Assembly (NCBI GenBank): GCA_963922415.1
Contig: CAWUIP010000005.1
Coordinates: 12,732-76,731, forward strand
DNA length: 64,000 nt
Source of the DNA: Aliishimia sp963922415
Lineage (GTDB): Bacteria; Pseudomonadota; Alphaproteobacteria; Rhodobacterales; Rhodobacteraceae
Reading direction: 5' to 3'
A program made the translations under genes and the position numbers. The notes beneath the pieces were generated by a model. It worked only from the letters and a program-made list of their open reading frames with translations, was not told the DNA's origin and searched no databases. How positions within the stretch are numbered: the first letter of the stretch is position 1; each line of letters begins with the position of its first letter. Below, in pieces: positions 34,724-44,111 of this stretch.

Positions 34724-36998
34724 TCTCCAACATTTCCCAAACGCGCAGGGGCGTGAACGGCATATCCGCCTGGCGAACGCCGCGCGCCCAAAGCGCGTCT
34801 TGCACGGCATTGGCTGTGGCCGCCATCGACCCAACGGTGCCCGCCTCACCGCAGCCCTTCATGCCCATTGCATTGGCTGTCGACGGCACAGGTTCTGAGG
34901 TAAAGGACATCATGGGCACATCGTCGGCGCGTGGCATCGCATAGTCCATGAAAGTTGCCGTGAGCAATTGTCCATCTTCGTCATAAACAACATGCTCTGT
35001 CAGGGCCTGTCCGACCCCCTGCACGACCCCACCGTGCACTTGACCTTCGGCCAGCATCGGATTGATCAGATTACCAAAATCGTCAACGACCGTGTAACGG
35101 TCAAGCGACACAACACCGGTTGTAACATCGATCACGACCTCTGCGATATGGCACCCGTTTGGAAAGCTGCGCGCTTCCAATTTCGCGGTCTCTTCGTGCC
35201 GCATGAGGTCATCGCGCCCCTTTTCGCGCGCTATATCGGCCACTTCCAGCATCGTCGGCGTCAGGTTCGTACCCGGCACGCGGAAACGCTCGTCATCGAA
35301 GTCGATCTCGCTGGCGGGCACACCCGTCTCTTCACTCAGAAACGCGCTAAAGGCGTCTTTCATCGCGCCGCTTGTCGCCAGAATGGCATTGTTTTGCGTG
35401 GTGACCGACCGCGATCCCCCGGTGCCGCCGCCCTTGGCAATACGGTCACTGTCGCCTTGCACAAAGTGGATCTTGTCGAGCGGAATGCCGGTTTGATCAC
35501 TCAAAAAGCGCGGGAACACGGTTTCGTGCCCTTGGCCGTTCGATTGTGTGCCGACATAGATCGTCACAGTTCCGTCCTCGTTGAAGTCCACAGCCGCCGT
35601 TTCGGAAGGGTCCCCCAAAATACTTTCGATATAGTAACACAACCCGACGCCGCGTAGTTGACCTTGCGCCTCAGACGCGGCGCGGCGTGCGGCGAATCCG
35701 GCAAGGTCCGCTTCGCGCTCGGCCGTGGCGAGCACTTTGTGAAAATCACCCACGTCATACGTCTCGCCCACGGGCGTGGCATAGGGGAATTTGTCCGGTG
35801 CGATGAAGTTGCGACGGCGCAATTCCAACGGGTCAAGCCCAAGTTCGCGCGCAGCACGATCCATCAACCGCTCTAGTACGTAAATCGCTTCGGGCCGTCC
35901 TGCCCCGCGATAGGCGTCGACGGGCGTGGTATTGGTGAAGTAGCCTTCGACATGCAGCCAGACGGTTTGGATGTCATAGGTGCCCGCCAGAACCCGGCTG
36001 AAAAGCTGGGTCTGGATCGGCTGCGCATATTGCGAGTTGTAAGCCCCCATGTTCGCGCGCGTTTTCACGCGGTAGGCGGTGATTTTGTGGTTTTCGTCGA
36101 ACGCGAACTCCGCCAGCGAGGTCAGGTCGCGGCCCGCATTGTCGGTCAGCATCGCCTCCGTCCGCTCGGACATCCAACGCACCGGACGGTCCAACAGGCG
36201 CGTGGCATAGGCCACCACGAAATACTCCGGATACAGCATGCCTTTCATGCCAAATCCGCCGCCAATATCGGGGTTTGTCACCCGGATATCGTCCGCATCC
36301 ATCGAAAACTTGGCGGCCAGGGCAGATTTCGCGCCCCAAACGCCTTGGCCCGTGAAGCTGAGGTGCAGACGCCCCGCTTCCATCGCCGCCCAACAGCCGC
36401 GTGGTTCCATCGAGTTGACGATGATCCGGTTGTCGCCGACATCAAGGCTGACGGTATGCGCCGCCTCCTCAAAGGCTCTGGCCGTCGCCGCCTCGTCGCC
36501 CATGCCCCAGTCAAAGGCCAAGTTGTCAGGCGCTTCGGCGTGCACGGTTTCCCCGCCGCGTGCGACATCCATCTTTGCGGGCAGATCATCGATCTCGACC
36601 TCGATCAACTCGCCCGCATCTTTCGCAGCCTCAGGCGTCTCTGCCAGGACCATCGCAATCGCTTCACCCACGTGACGCACCCGGCCCTTGGCCAGCATGG
36701 GACGCTCGGGGCCCGCACCCTGACTGCCGTCGCGATTTTTGACCGTCACAAAGTCCATCGAGGCAGTGATGCCGGCGGCTTCCAAATCAGACTGGCAGAC
36801 AACCAAGACAACGCCCGGCGCGTCCTTGGCTGCCTCAACATCCAGCGAAGTGATCACGCCGTGCGCAAAGGGGGACCGCACAAAGTAGGCGTAGAGCGCG
36901 CCCGCAGGCACTGTGTCATCCACATACCGCCCTGCGCCGGTGAGCAGGCGAATATCCTCGGTACGGGTGACAGACTGACTTTTGCCGAACTTTTCCAT
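34701..36998 (-). CDS. Xanthine dehydrogenase family molybdopterin-binding subunit (form II CoxL-like)
   Basis: A 765-residue large subunit of the aerobic CO dehydrogenase/xanthine oxidase family. The active-site loop reads AYRGAGR at residues 362-368, the form II signature, rather than the AYxCSFR of true form I CO dehydrogenase. GGGFGMKG (about 247-254) and GQGHETVFP are cofactor-binding segments. The medium (FAD) and small (2Fe-2S) subunits are not adjacent in this window, so it must use partners encoded elsewhere. Actual CO oxidation by form II enzymes is doubtful, and another substrate is more likely. The N-terminal a/b hammerhead is intact. Confidence 0.88.
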   Translation of the reverse strand: MEKFGKSQSVTRTEDIRLLTGAGRYVDDTVPAGALYAYFVRSPFAHGVITSLDVEAAKDAPGVVLVVCQSDLEAAGITASMDFVTVKNRDGSQGAGPERPMLAKGRVRHVGEAIAMVLAETPEAAKDAGELIEVEIDDLPAKMDVARGGETVHAEAPDNLAFDWGMGDEAATARAFEEAAHTVSLDVGDNRIIVNSMEPRGCWAAMEAGRLHLSFTGQGVWGAKSALAAKFSMDADDIRVTNPDIGGGFGMKGMLYPEYFVVAYATRLLDRPVRWMSERTEAMLTDNAGRDLTSLAEFAFDENHKITAYRVKTRANMGAYNSQYAQPIQTQLFSRVLAGTYDIQTVWLHVEGYFTNTTPVDAYRGAGRPEAIYVLERLMDRAARELGLDPLELRRRNFIAPDKFPYATPVGETYDVGDFHKVLATAEREADLAGFAARRAASEAQGQLRGVGLCYYIESILGDPSETAAVDFNEDGTVTIYVGTQSNGQGHETVFPRFLSDQTGIPLDKIHFVQGDSDRIAKGGGTGGSRSVTTQNNAILATSGAMKDAFSAFLSEETGVPASEIDFDDERFRVPGTNLTPTMLEVADIAREKGRDDLMRHEETAKLEARSFPNGCHIAEVVIDVTTGVVSLDRYTVVDDFGNLINPMLAEGQVHGGVVQGVGQALTEHVVYDEDGQLLTATFMDYAMPRADDVPMMSFTSEPVPSTANAMGMKGCGEAGTVGSMAATANAVQDALWARGVRQADMPFTPLRVWEMLENERIAAE

Positions 36999-37177
36999 GA
37001 GACAACGCTCCCTAAGATTTGGGCTGAGTTGAGCCGGACATTAGAGGCCAATTGCCTATTGTCCAGCGCTCCTGACGTCGCAGACTGTCGCGCGACCGAC
37101 ATCGCGTCGCAATTGGGCGAGATTGTCGAGCCCGCTCGGGCAGGCTGCAGATCGGAAACTGCAAGATAGGTGCCGCC

Positions 37178-38053
37178 ATGACCGCCCCTCTGCCCCTCGA
37201 AAACGGAAAACTCAGCCCATCGCTCACAGATCAGTATTGGCGCGACGGGTTTTTGTTCCCAGTTGAGGCCCTCAGCCCCGAAGAGGCCGCGGACGCGCGT
37301 CAGGAATTTGAGACGATGGAGGCCGATTGGCTAGATGCCGGACTGCCCCTGCCCCTGTCGACCTACAAACGCATCAATGCGCATTTGGTTATGCCGCTGG
37401 TGGACCGGATCGCGCGGCATCCGCGCGTTCTGGATGTGGTCGAAGGTGTGCTTGGCCCTGATATCATGATGTTTTCGGGCGAGTTTTTCGTCAAAGAGCC
37501 GAAGACGCAGGCCAAAGTGTCCATGCACCAAGACCTCACCTATTGGGGGCTTGGCGCCATTGACGGGCTTGTGACGGTTTGGGTGCCGCTCTCACCCGCC
37601 ACACGGGCGTCAGGCTGCATGGACTTTGTCGCGGGCTCACACAAGAACGCGATCCTGGAACACAAAGACACGTTTGCGGAAGACAATCTGTTGTCGCGCG
37701 GGCAAGAGGTGCAGGTTGACGTAACCGATGCGGATAAAACCGCGATTGAGTTGCAGCCTGGGCAGATTTCCTTGCACCACGGACTTACGATCCACGGCTC
37801 GGGCCCCAATACCTCTGACGACCGCCGCATCGCCTGCGTCATCCGCTATGTGCGTCCCGATATGGACCAGCACGGCGACCCCCAGCACGCTGTCTTGGTA
37901 CGGGGCGAAGACCGTCATGGCCATTTCATACATGACCCAAGCCCCACGGGGTACTTTGAGCCCGAGGCACTGGCGCTGTACGACGCCTTGCGCAAAGAGC
38001 AGGCGCAAATCATGATGAAAGGCGCCCAGGGCAATACGGAGATGTACGCGTGA
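37178..38053 (+). CDS. PhyH-family Fe(II)/2-oxoglutarate dioxygenase
   Basis: A 291-residue phytanoyl-CoA dioxygenase family enzyme. The facial triad reads His117-Gln-Asp119 (SMHQD) and His206 (LTIHGSGPN), with Arg217 as the likely 2-oxoglutarate ligand. The family hydroxylates small organic substrates. It overlaps the next gene by one base (TGATG), a HD-domain oxygenase-like protein. That pairing recalls PhnY*/PhnZ, where the PhyH enzyme hydroxylates the alpha carbon of 2-aminoethylphosphonate and the HD enzyme then cleaves the C-P bond. The substrate here is unknown. It is divergent from the CoxL-like gene across 179 bases. Confidence 0.88.
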   Translation: MTAPLPLENGKLSPSLTDQYWRDGFLFPVEALSPEEAADARQEFETMEADWLDAGLPLPLSTYKRINAHLVMPLVDRIARHPRVLDVVEGVLGPDIMMFSGEFFVKEPKTQAKVSMHQDLTYWGLGAIDGLVTVWVPLSPATRASGCMDFVAGSHKNAILEHKDTFAEDNLLSRGQEVQVDVTDADKTAIELQPGQISLHHGLTIHGSGPNTSDDRRIACVIRYVRPDMDQHGDPQHAVLVRGEDRHGHFIHDPSPTGYFEPEALALYDALRKEQAQIMMKGAQGNTEMYA

Positions 38054-38670
38054 TGGAACAGGTCAAGTTCACCCAAATGAAAGACGGCACGCGGGAGGAA
38101 TACGAATTCCTGACCGAGCACGAGACGGAATATGCCTCGGGCACAGCCGACCGGCTGTTGAAGGCGCTGGTGGAGTTGGACGAAAGCCTGTCGGGCTATC
38201 AAGTGACGCGACTGGGCCATTCGGTTCAATCAGCCACCCGCGCCTGGCGCGATGGGGCCGATGTTGATTGGGTCGTCTCAGCACTGTTGCACGATATTGG
38301 CGATATCTACGCGCCATACAATCATGATGAATATGCCGCGGCTGTCCTCCGGCCGTTTGTACGCGAGCAATGCGCGTGGGTTGTCGAAGCCCATGGTGAC
38401 TTTCAGATGATCTATTACGGGCATCACGTGGGCGGTGATCCTAACAAGCGGGATCGGCACAAGGACAGCCCATACTTTGACGATTGCGCGGCCTTTTGCG
38501 AGCGCTGGGACCAGGCGAGCTTCGATCCTGATTACGATGACCTGCCGTTGGAGTTCTTCGCGCCTATGGTGCGTGAAGTCTTTGCCCGAAAGCCCTACGC
38601 CCCCAACGTCATCCAAGCTGGAACGCGCCGGCCCTTAACAGATGACGCCATCGCGAGCACCCGCAGCTAA
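38053..38670 (+). CDS. HD-domain protein resembling mixed-valent diiron oxygenases (PhnZ/TmpB type)
   Basis: A 205-residue HD-domain protein. The metal-ligand pattern H-HD-H-H-D can be read as His56, His80-Asp81, His91, His114 and Asp153. This six-ligand set is the hallmark of PhnZ, TmpB and myo-inositol oxygenase, which use a diiron site for oxidative cleavage, not of plain phosphohydrolases. HSVQSATRA around the first ligand and HDEYAAAVLRPF around the fourth resemble PhnZ. Four residues after His114 there is Gln118 where PhnZ has a phosphonate-contacting lysine, so the substrate may differ. ATG 38053 overlaps the dioxygenase stop; a GTG at 38050 is also in frame. Confidence 0.75.
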   Translation: MEQVKFTQMKDGTREEYEFLTEHETEYASGTADRLLKALVELDESLSGYQVTRLGHSVQSATRAWRDGADVDWVVSALLHDIGDIYAPYNHDEYAAAVLRPFVREQCAWVVEAHGDFQMIYYGHHVGGDPNKRDRHKDSPYFDDCAAFCERWDQASFDPDYDDLPLEFFAPMVREVFARKPYAPNVIQAGTRRPLTDDAIASTRS

Positions 38671-38674
38671 CTGA

Positions 38675-40852
38675 CTAGCTTGCACGCATCCAGTCGGATT
38701 GCGTCTCCAATTGCCCAAGAAGCAAGGGAAGATCGGCAAAAAGAGCCGGTTTTCCAATGAAGTAACCCTGTAGCCTGTCGCAACCTGCTGCGCGCAAAAG
38801 CTGCACGTGCTCTGCGCGCTCCACGCCTTCCGCCGTCACTCCAATGTCGAGGGCTTGCGCGATATCGACGATGGACTTGACCATGGTCCGTGAGCGACTG
38901 GCGTAGGCTATCGGCTCGATCAGACGTTGATCAATCTTTAATCGATCCGGCCCAACTTGCTCTAGCCCGATGATTGAGGCGTGTCCGCTTCCAAAATCGT
39001 CGATCTCAATTTTTATTCCGAGCGATTTTATCGCATCGATTTGAAGTGCGGCCTCTTCATGTTCATCCAAATAGACAGACTCAAGCAGTTCGAAGGCAAC
39101 CTCGCCGGGATACTGTAGCGCCCGCTTGGCATCTTGAATTAACTCCGGCGACATGAGCCGCCGATGACTGACATTAAATGACAAAGCCGGGCAACGATCC
39201 GCCGAAAAAAGGCGCGGAATATCATTCAACGCGCGGGTCAGCATCATGGCGTCGATCCGCTCAACAACATTCAGATCCTCCGCAAGTGATAGGAAGTAGG
39301 CGGGGCTGAGAAGGCCCTTTTGCGGGTGATCCCACCGCGCCAAGGCTTCAAACCCAACGAGGTCCCCCGACAGTGCATCCACCTGTGGTTGATACATTGG
39401 AACGAATTCGCCTGCCTCAATGCCGCGCAAAATGTCATCTGAAACCTGCTTGATCCGCTCCATCTCGGCGCGATCTTCGCGCTTGAATCGGCAAAATCCA
39501 TTGCGACCGCTGGATTTCGCCTTGTAGAGCGCAACATCACTGTCAATAAGCAAATCCTCGGGTGGGGAAATCTCGGTCGTTGCGATACCAACGCTGGCGC
39601 CAACCCGTACTTCGATACCGTCTAACTGAATCGGCTTGATTAGGTCGGAAATGACGGATCGTGCGAGAGCTTCGACTTCCCCTTCGTCATCCTCCGCAAA
39701 CCGCAGAATGACAAATTCATCCCCACCCGTGCGCGCGATCACGTCACCGGGGGACGCGACCGCGGAAAGACGATCCGCTACAAAGCAGAGCAATGCATCA
39801 CCGACCGAATGTCCCTGCGTATCGTTGACATGCTTGAACCGATCCAGATCGATATGAAACGCAACAATCCGCCCATCTTCGTTTGACACCAAGCGCTGCG
39901 TCATCTGTCGCAGCGCGTCTGACAGGAACCGTCGGTTTCCCAACCCAGTCAGATCATCGTGAAGGGCTTGGTGTTGCGATATTTCATGCGCCGCACGCAA
40001 TTCGGCCGTGAGCTTTTTCAGGTGACTGCGGCTGTTTTCGAGTTCCGTGATATCTGTCGACAGGACCATCGTGTCGCCGTTGGCGCCGCGATGACTTGAC
40101 GTACGCCATACCTTTCCATTGCCAAAACTGTCGATGAACTGCGCCGGTCCTTTGCGCAAACTGCCCATCACAGCGGCCACAGCTTCAGATTTCTGTTGTT
40201 CGGTCGCACCGCTATTGATGCGATAATTGTCTTCAACAAGCCGTCGGACGACATCTTCGAGCGTCACGTCGGGCGGTACTCTGCCAACGTCTCCGAACAC
40301 TGTCTCACCGAAGCCGCGGTTGTACATCGCCAACCGCTCCTGATCATCCCAAATTGAAAACGACTCTGGCAACGCATTGATCGCTTCGATGAGGCGAGAT
40401 TGAGTCGCTGCAATCTCGGCCAGCGCTTCATCACGCTCGTCAATCGCACGGTTGGCGCGCACTTCACGCTCTCGTAGTGCGCTCAGGTCATGAAAAATTG
40501 CCGAAAAATACCGGCCTGACGCAACTTGCGTAATGAAAACAGATATCCGCGCCCAAAAACGGCTGCCATCTTGTCGGAGACAGTAAGTCTCCGCTTGAAA
40601 CTGGGTGCGCCCTTCCGCGATTTGCGGGTTTACCTGAGCCAGAAAGTTGTGCCGGTCCGCTGGGTCGTTCGTTACATGAACCCAGTCGCCCAGAATTTCC
40701 GAAAGATCGTAGTTAAAGAGATCCAGAAACGCATCGTTGACCCAAACAATCCGTGCTTCCTCATCTTCGGGTTTCCGGAATGCGACAAGAACCGCATCGC
40801 CGGTAAGCGATGCAAACGTCGACAGGAAGTCATCAAGTGAAAGGTCTTGCAT
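38675..40852 (-). CDS. PAS-PAS-GGDEF-EAL cyclic-di-GMP enzyme
   Basis: A 725-residue predicted cytoplasmic protein with no membrane helix. Two PAS domains occupy about residues 15-125 and 150-275. A short coiled linker leads to a GGDEF diguanylate cyclase domain with an intact GGDEF motif (376-380), and an EAL phosphodiesterase domain starts near residue 495 with EALARWDHP. The RxxD inhibitory site before GGDEF is missing its arginine (SPGD), so product inhibition may be absent. Both catalytic motifs look functional, so net activity could be either. The target process, such as motility-to-biofilm switching, is inferred. The ATG at 40852 is divergent from valS. Confidence 0.94.
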   Translation of the reverse strand: MQDLSLDDFLSTFASLTGDAVLVAFRKPEDEEARIVWVNDAFLDLFNYDLSEILGDWVHVTNDPADRHNFLAQVNPQIAEGRTQFQAETYCLRQDGSRFWARISVFITQVASGRYFSAIFHDLSALREREVRANRAIDERDEALAEIAATQSRLIEAINALPESFSIWDDQERLAMYNRGFGETVFGDVGRVPPDVTLEDVVRRLVEDNYRINSGATEQQKSEAVAAVMGSLRKGPAQFIDSFGNGKVWRTSSHRGANGDTMVLSTDITELENSRSHLKKLTAELRAAHEISQHQALHDDLTGLGNRRFLSDALRQMTQRLVSNEDGRIVAFHIDLDRFKHVNDTQGHSVGDALLCFVADRLSAVASPGDVIARTGGDEFVILRFAEDDEGEVEALARSVISDLIKPIQLDGIEVRVGASVGIATTEISPPEDLLIDSDVALYKAKSSGRNGFCRFKREDRAEMERIKQVSDDILRGIEAGEFVPMYQPQVDALSGDLVGFEALARWDHPQKGLLSPAYFLSLAEDLNVVERIDAMMLTRALNDIPRLFSADRCPALSFNVSHRRLMSPELIQDAKRALQYPGEVAFELLESVYLDEHEEAALQIDAIKSLGIKIEIDDFGSGHASIIGLEQVGPDRLKIDQRLIEPIAYASRSRTMVKSIVDIAQALDIGVTAEGVERAEHVQLLRAAGCDRLQGYFIGKPALFADLPLLLGQLETQSDWMRAS

Positions 40853-41012
40853 TTGTGCGGGCTCCAGGCAGGTACGTTAGCGACCGCGCGTTAGAGAGAG
40901 TTTAAAGCTAGAATTGTAGACAATGTGCTTGCGCGAAGGCCCCTTTTCCTTGTGCCTCCAACCGGGTATGTGCCGGGCCGGATCACGCAGGCTGCACGCA
41001 AGGGGCATCACC

Positions 41013-43910
41013 ATGGCACTGGGCAAATTCGACGCGACCGAGGCCGAACCGCGGCTGTATGCGATGTGGGAAAAAGCGGGATGCTTCAAAGCAGGGGCCA
41101 ACGCCAAGCCCGAGGCGTCCGCCTATTGCATTATGATCCCGCCGCCCAATGTGACCGGAGCGCTTCATATCGGGCACGCGTTTAACAACACGCTGCAAGA
41201 CATTTTAATCCGGTGGAAGCGGATGCAGGGGTTCGACGTCCTATGGCAACCGGGCACGGACCACGCCGGCATCGCCACGCAGATGGTGACCGAGCGCGAC
41301 ATGGCCGAGAACCAAGAGCCTTCGCGCGCCGAGATGGGCCGCGAGGCCTTTGAACGCCGCGTGTGGCAGCAGAAGATTAAGTCGCGCGGCAATATCATTG
41401 GTCAGTTGAAACGGCTTGGCGCCTCCTGCGATTGGTCGCGCGAAGCCTTTACCATGTCCGGTGCGCCGTCGGCCCCCGAAGGCGAAGAGGGAAACTTTCA
41501 CGACGCGGTTATCAAAGTCTTTGTCGAGCTTTACAACAAGGGGCTCATCTATCGCGGCAAGCGCCTGGTGAACTGGGACCCGCATTTCGAGACGGCGATT
41601 TCCGATCTGGAAGTGGAGAATGTGGAGGTGCCCGGGCATATGTGGCACTTTAAGTACCCGTTGGCGGGCGGCGAGACGTATGAGTATTTGGAGAACAATG
41701 AAGACGGCGAAGTGATCTTTCGCGAAGAGCGGGATTACATTTCGATCGCGACGACGCGGCCCGAGACGATGCTGGGCGATGGGGCGGTGGCGGTGCATCC
41801 GGACGATCCGCGCTATGCACCCATTGTTGGAAAACTATGCGAAATTCCGGTTGGGCCGAAAGAGCATCGCCGTCTGATCCCGATTATCACGGATCCCTAC
41901 CCTGATCCGAATTTTGGCTCGGGCGCGGTGAAGATCACCGGCGCGCATGACTTCAACGACTATGAAGTGGCCAAGCGCGGTGGCATTCCGATGTACCGGT
42001 TGATGGACACCAAAGGCGCGATGCGCGACGACGGTGCGTCTTATGCAGAAGCGGCAGAGCTTGCGCTGCAGGTGGCGCGGGGCGAGACGGTGTTGAGCGA
42101 GGCCGAGGCCGACGCGGTGAACCTGATCCCCGACGAGTTGCGCGGGTTGGACCGGTTTGAGGCGCGCAAGCAGGTGGTGGAGCAGATCACGCGCGAAGGT
42201 TTGGCGGTGATGACCGCGGCTGATGACGCGCGGTTGGGCGGCAAGCCTGGGGATGCGGACGCGGTTGTGCCCCTGGTTGAGGCCAAGCCGATCATGCAGC
42301 CGTTCGGCGACCGGTCGAAAGTTGTGATTGAGCCGATGCTGACGGACCAGTGGTTTGTGGATACGGCAAAGATCGTGGAGCCCGCGCTGCAGGCGGTGCG
42401 GTCAGATGCGACCAAGATCGTGCCGGAAAGCGGCGAGAAGACCTATTACCACTGGCTCGACAATATCGAGCCCTGGTGCATCTCGCGCCAGCTTTGGTGG
42501 GGGCATCAGATCCCGGTGTGGTTCGACGCCGACGGCAATCAGTATTGCGCGCCTACTGAGGCGGAAGCGCAGGCGCTTGCAGGCGATGCGCAGCTAACCC
42601 GCGACCCGGACGTTTTAGACACGTGGTTCTCCTCCGGCCTTTGGCCCATCGGGACACTGGGTTGGCCCGAAGCCAACGACGCCTATGACACATACTTCCC
42701 CACAAGCACGCTCATCACGGGTCAGGATATCCTGTTTTTCTGGGTTGCCCGCATGATGATGATGCAGCTTGCTGTTGTGGATAAGATCCCGTTCGACACA
42801 GTTTACTTGCATGGTCTCGTGCGCGACGCCAAGGGCAAGAAGATGTCCAAATCTGTGGGCAATGTCGTCGATCCTCTTGAGGTTATTGACGAATTTGGCG
42901 CCGACGCCTTGCGCTTCTCCTCGGCCGCGATGGCCGCGCTTGGCGGTGTGCTGAAGCTGGATATGGAGCGGATCAAAGGCTACCGCAATTTCGGCACCAA
43001 GCTTTGGAATGCGGCGAGCTATGGTGAGATGCGCGGCTGCTTTGACGTGGCTTATACACAGGATGTTCCACACGCAGAGCTTGCGCTAAACGCTTGGATT
43101 AAGGGCGAAGTTGGCCGAACCCGAGAGGCTGTGGATCGCGCATTGCAGGACTTCCGATTCAATGATGCGGCCTCTGCGCTGTATTCCTTCATCTGGAACA
43201 CCTTCTGCGACTGGTATCTGGAATTCACCAAACCTGTCTTCGACGGGGAGGACGCTGCCGCGATTGAAGAAACGAAGGCGACCTATGCTTGGGTACTGGA
43301 CCAATGTTTGATCCTCGCGCATCCGATCATGCCCTTTATCACCGAAGAACTGTGGCAGAAGAAGGCGCGGCCCAAACATCTGATCCATGCCGATTGGCCG
43401 ACCTACACCGCAGCAGAGCTTGCCGATGACGCGGCGCATGCAGAGGTGAGCTGGGTTATTCGGATCATCGAAGAAACACGGTCTGCCCGTCAGCAGATGC
43501 ACGTGCCTGCTGGTGCCTATGTTCCCATGGTGGTGACCGGGTTCCAACCCAAAGCAAAAGCCGCCTTCGCCGCCAACGAGGCGCTGATCAAGCGGCTGGC
43601 CCGTTTGGACAGCCTCAGCGAAGTGAACGCCTTCCCCAAAGGCACCGTCTCGCTGGGTCTTCCCGGCGGCAGCTTTGGCCTGCCACTTGCCGATGTCATT
43701 GATGTTGCCGAAGAAAAAGCGCGGCTGGAAAAAACAATCGGCAAGCTGGCCAAGGAAATTGGCGGGCTTCAGGGGCGTTTGAACAACCCAAAATTCGTCG
43801 AATCCGCCCCTGAGGACGTGGTTGAAGAGGCACGCAGCAATCTGAGCGCGCGTTTGGACGAAGAGGCGAAGCTGAAAGACGCCATCGCGCGCCTGGACGA
43901 GGTCGCCTAA
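41013..43910 (+). CDS. valS: Valyl-tRNA synthetase
   Basis: A 965-residue class I aminoacyl-tRNA synthetase. HIGH is at residues 52-55 (GALHIGHAF) and KMSKS near 610 (GKKMSKSVGN). The intervening editing domain carries TTRPETMLGDGAV, which clears mischarged threonine. A C-terminal coiled coil follows. The start at 41013 has AAGGGG upstream and gives the usual MALGKFDATEAEPRLY opening; the longer in-frame leader is unrelated in composition. An alpha-proteobacterial insertion of around 60 residues lies between editing and catalytic parts. A hairpin terminator sits 25 bases after the stop. Confidence 0.98.
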   Translation: MALGKFDATEAEPRLYAMWEKAGCFKAGANAKPEASAYCIMIPPPNVTGALHIGHAFNNTLQDILIRWKRMQGFDVLWQPGTDHAGIATQMVTERDMAENQEPSRAEMGREAFERRVWQQKIKSRGNIIGQLKRLGASCDWSREAFTMSGAPSAPEGEEGNFHDAVIKVFVELYNKGLIYRGKRLVNWDPHFETAISDLEVENVEVPGHMWHFKYPLAGGETYEYLENNEDGEVIFREERDYISIATTRPETMLGDGAVAVHPDDPRYAPIVGKLCEIPVGPKEHRRLIPIITDPYPDPNFGSGAVKITGAHDFNDYEVAKRGGIPMYRLMDTKGAMRDDGASYAEAAELALQVARGETVLSEAEADAVNLIPDELRGLDRFEARKQVVEQITREGLAVMTAADDARLGGKPGDADAVVPLVEAKPIMQPFGDRSKVVIEPMLTDQWFVDTAKIVEPALQAVRSDATKIVPESGEKTYYHWLDNIEPWCISRQLWWGHQIPVWFDADGNQYCAPTEAEAQALAGDAQLTRDPDVLDTWFSSGLWPIGTLGWPEANDAYDTYFPTSTLITGQDILFFWVARMMMMQLAVVDKIPFDTVYLHGLVRDAKGKKMSKSVGNVVDPLEVIDEFGADALRFSSAAMAALGGVLKLDMERIKGYRNFGTKLWNAASYGEMRGCFDVAYTQDVPHAELALNAWIKGEVGRTREAVDRALQDFRFNDAASALYSFIWNTFCDWYLEFTKPVFDGEDAAAIEETKATYAWVLDQCLILAHPIMPFITEELWQKKARPKHLIHADWPTYTAAELADDAAHAEVSWVIRIIEETRSARQQMHVPAGAYVPMVVTGFQPKAKAAFAANEALIKRLARLDSLSEVNAFPKGTVSLGLPGGSFGLPLADVIDVAEEKARLEKTIGKLAKEIGGLQGRLNNPKFVESAPEDVVEEARSNLSARLDEEAKLKDAIARLDEVA

Positions 43911-43934
43911 CGTCGCTTTCGCGCTGGACTGAAC

Positions 43935-43964
43935 ACAATCCGGGACTCATGGCCGGATTGTTTC
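43935..43964 (+). terminator. Terminator after valS
   Basis: A nine-bp stem ACAATCCGG/CCGGATTGT (43935-43943 with 43953-43961) with a nine-base loop, followed by TTC. It lies 25 bases after the valS stop. Confidence 0.65.
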
Positions 43965-44111
43965 AGAACTTTGTCAGCCAGCCCCAAAATCATCGCATTT
44001 GAGTCAAACTGTCAGCGCTTTTGAGCTGGATGGTTAACGCAACACACAAATTGGTGCGTTGTGCGCCGACCTCTGTTGCCGAGGGTCAACGTGTAAAGAT
44101 ACGAGGTTACT

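Noticed and set aside
34701..36998. Functional CO dehydrogenase
   Set aside because: The active-site loop is the form II AYRGAGR, and the other subunits are absent here.
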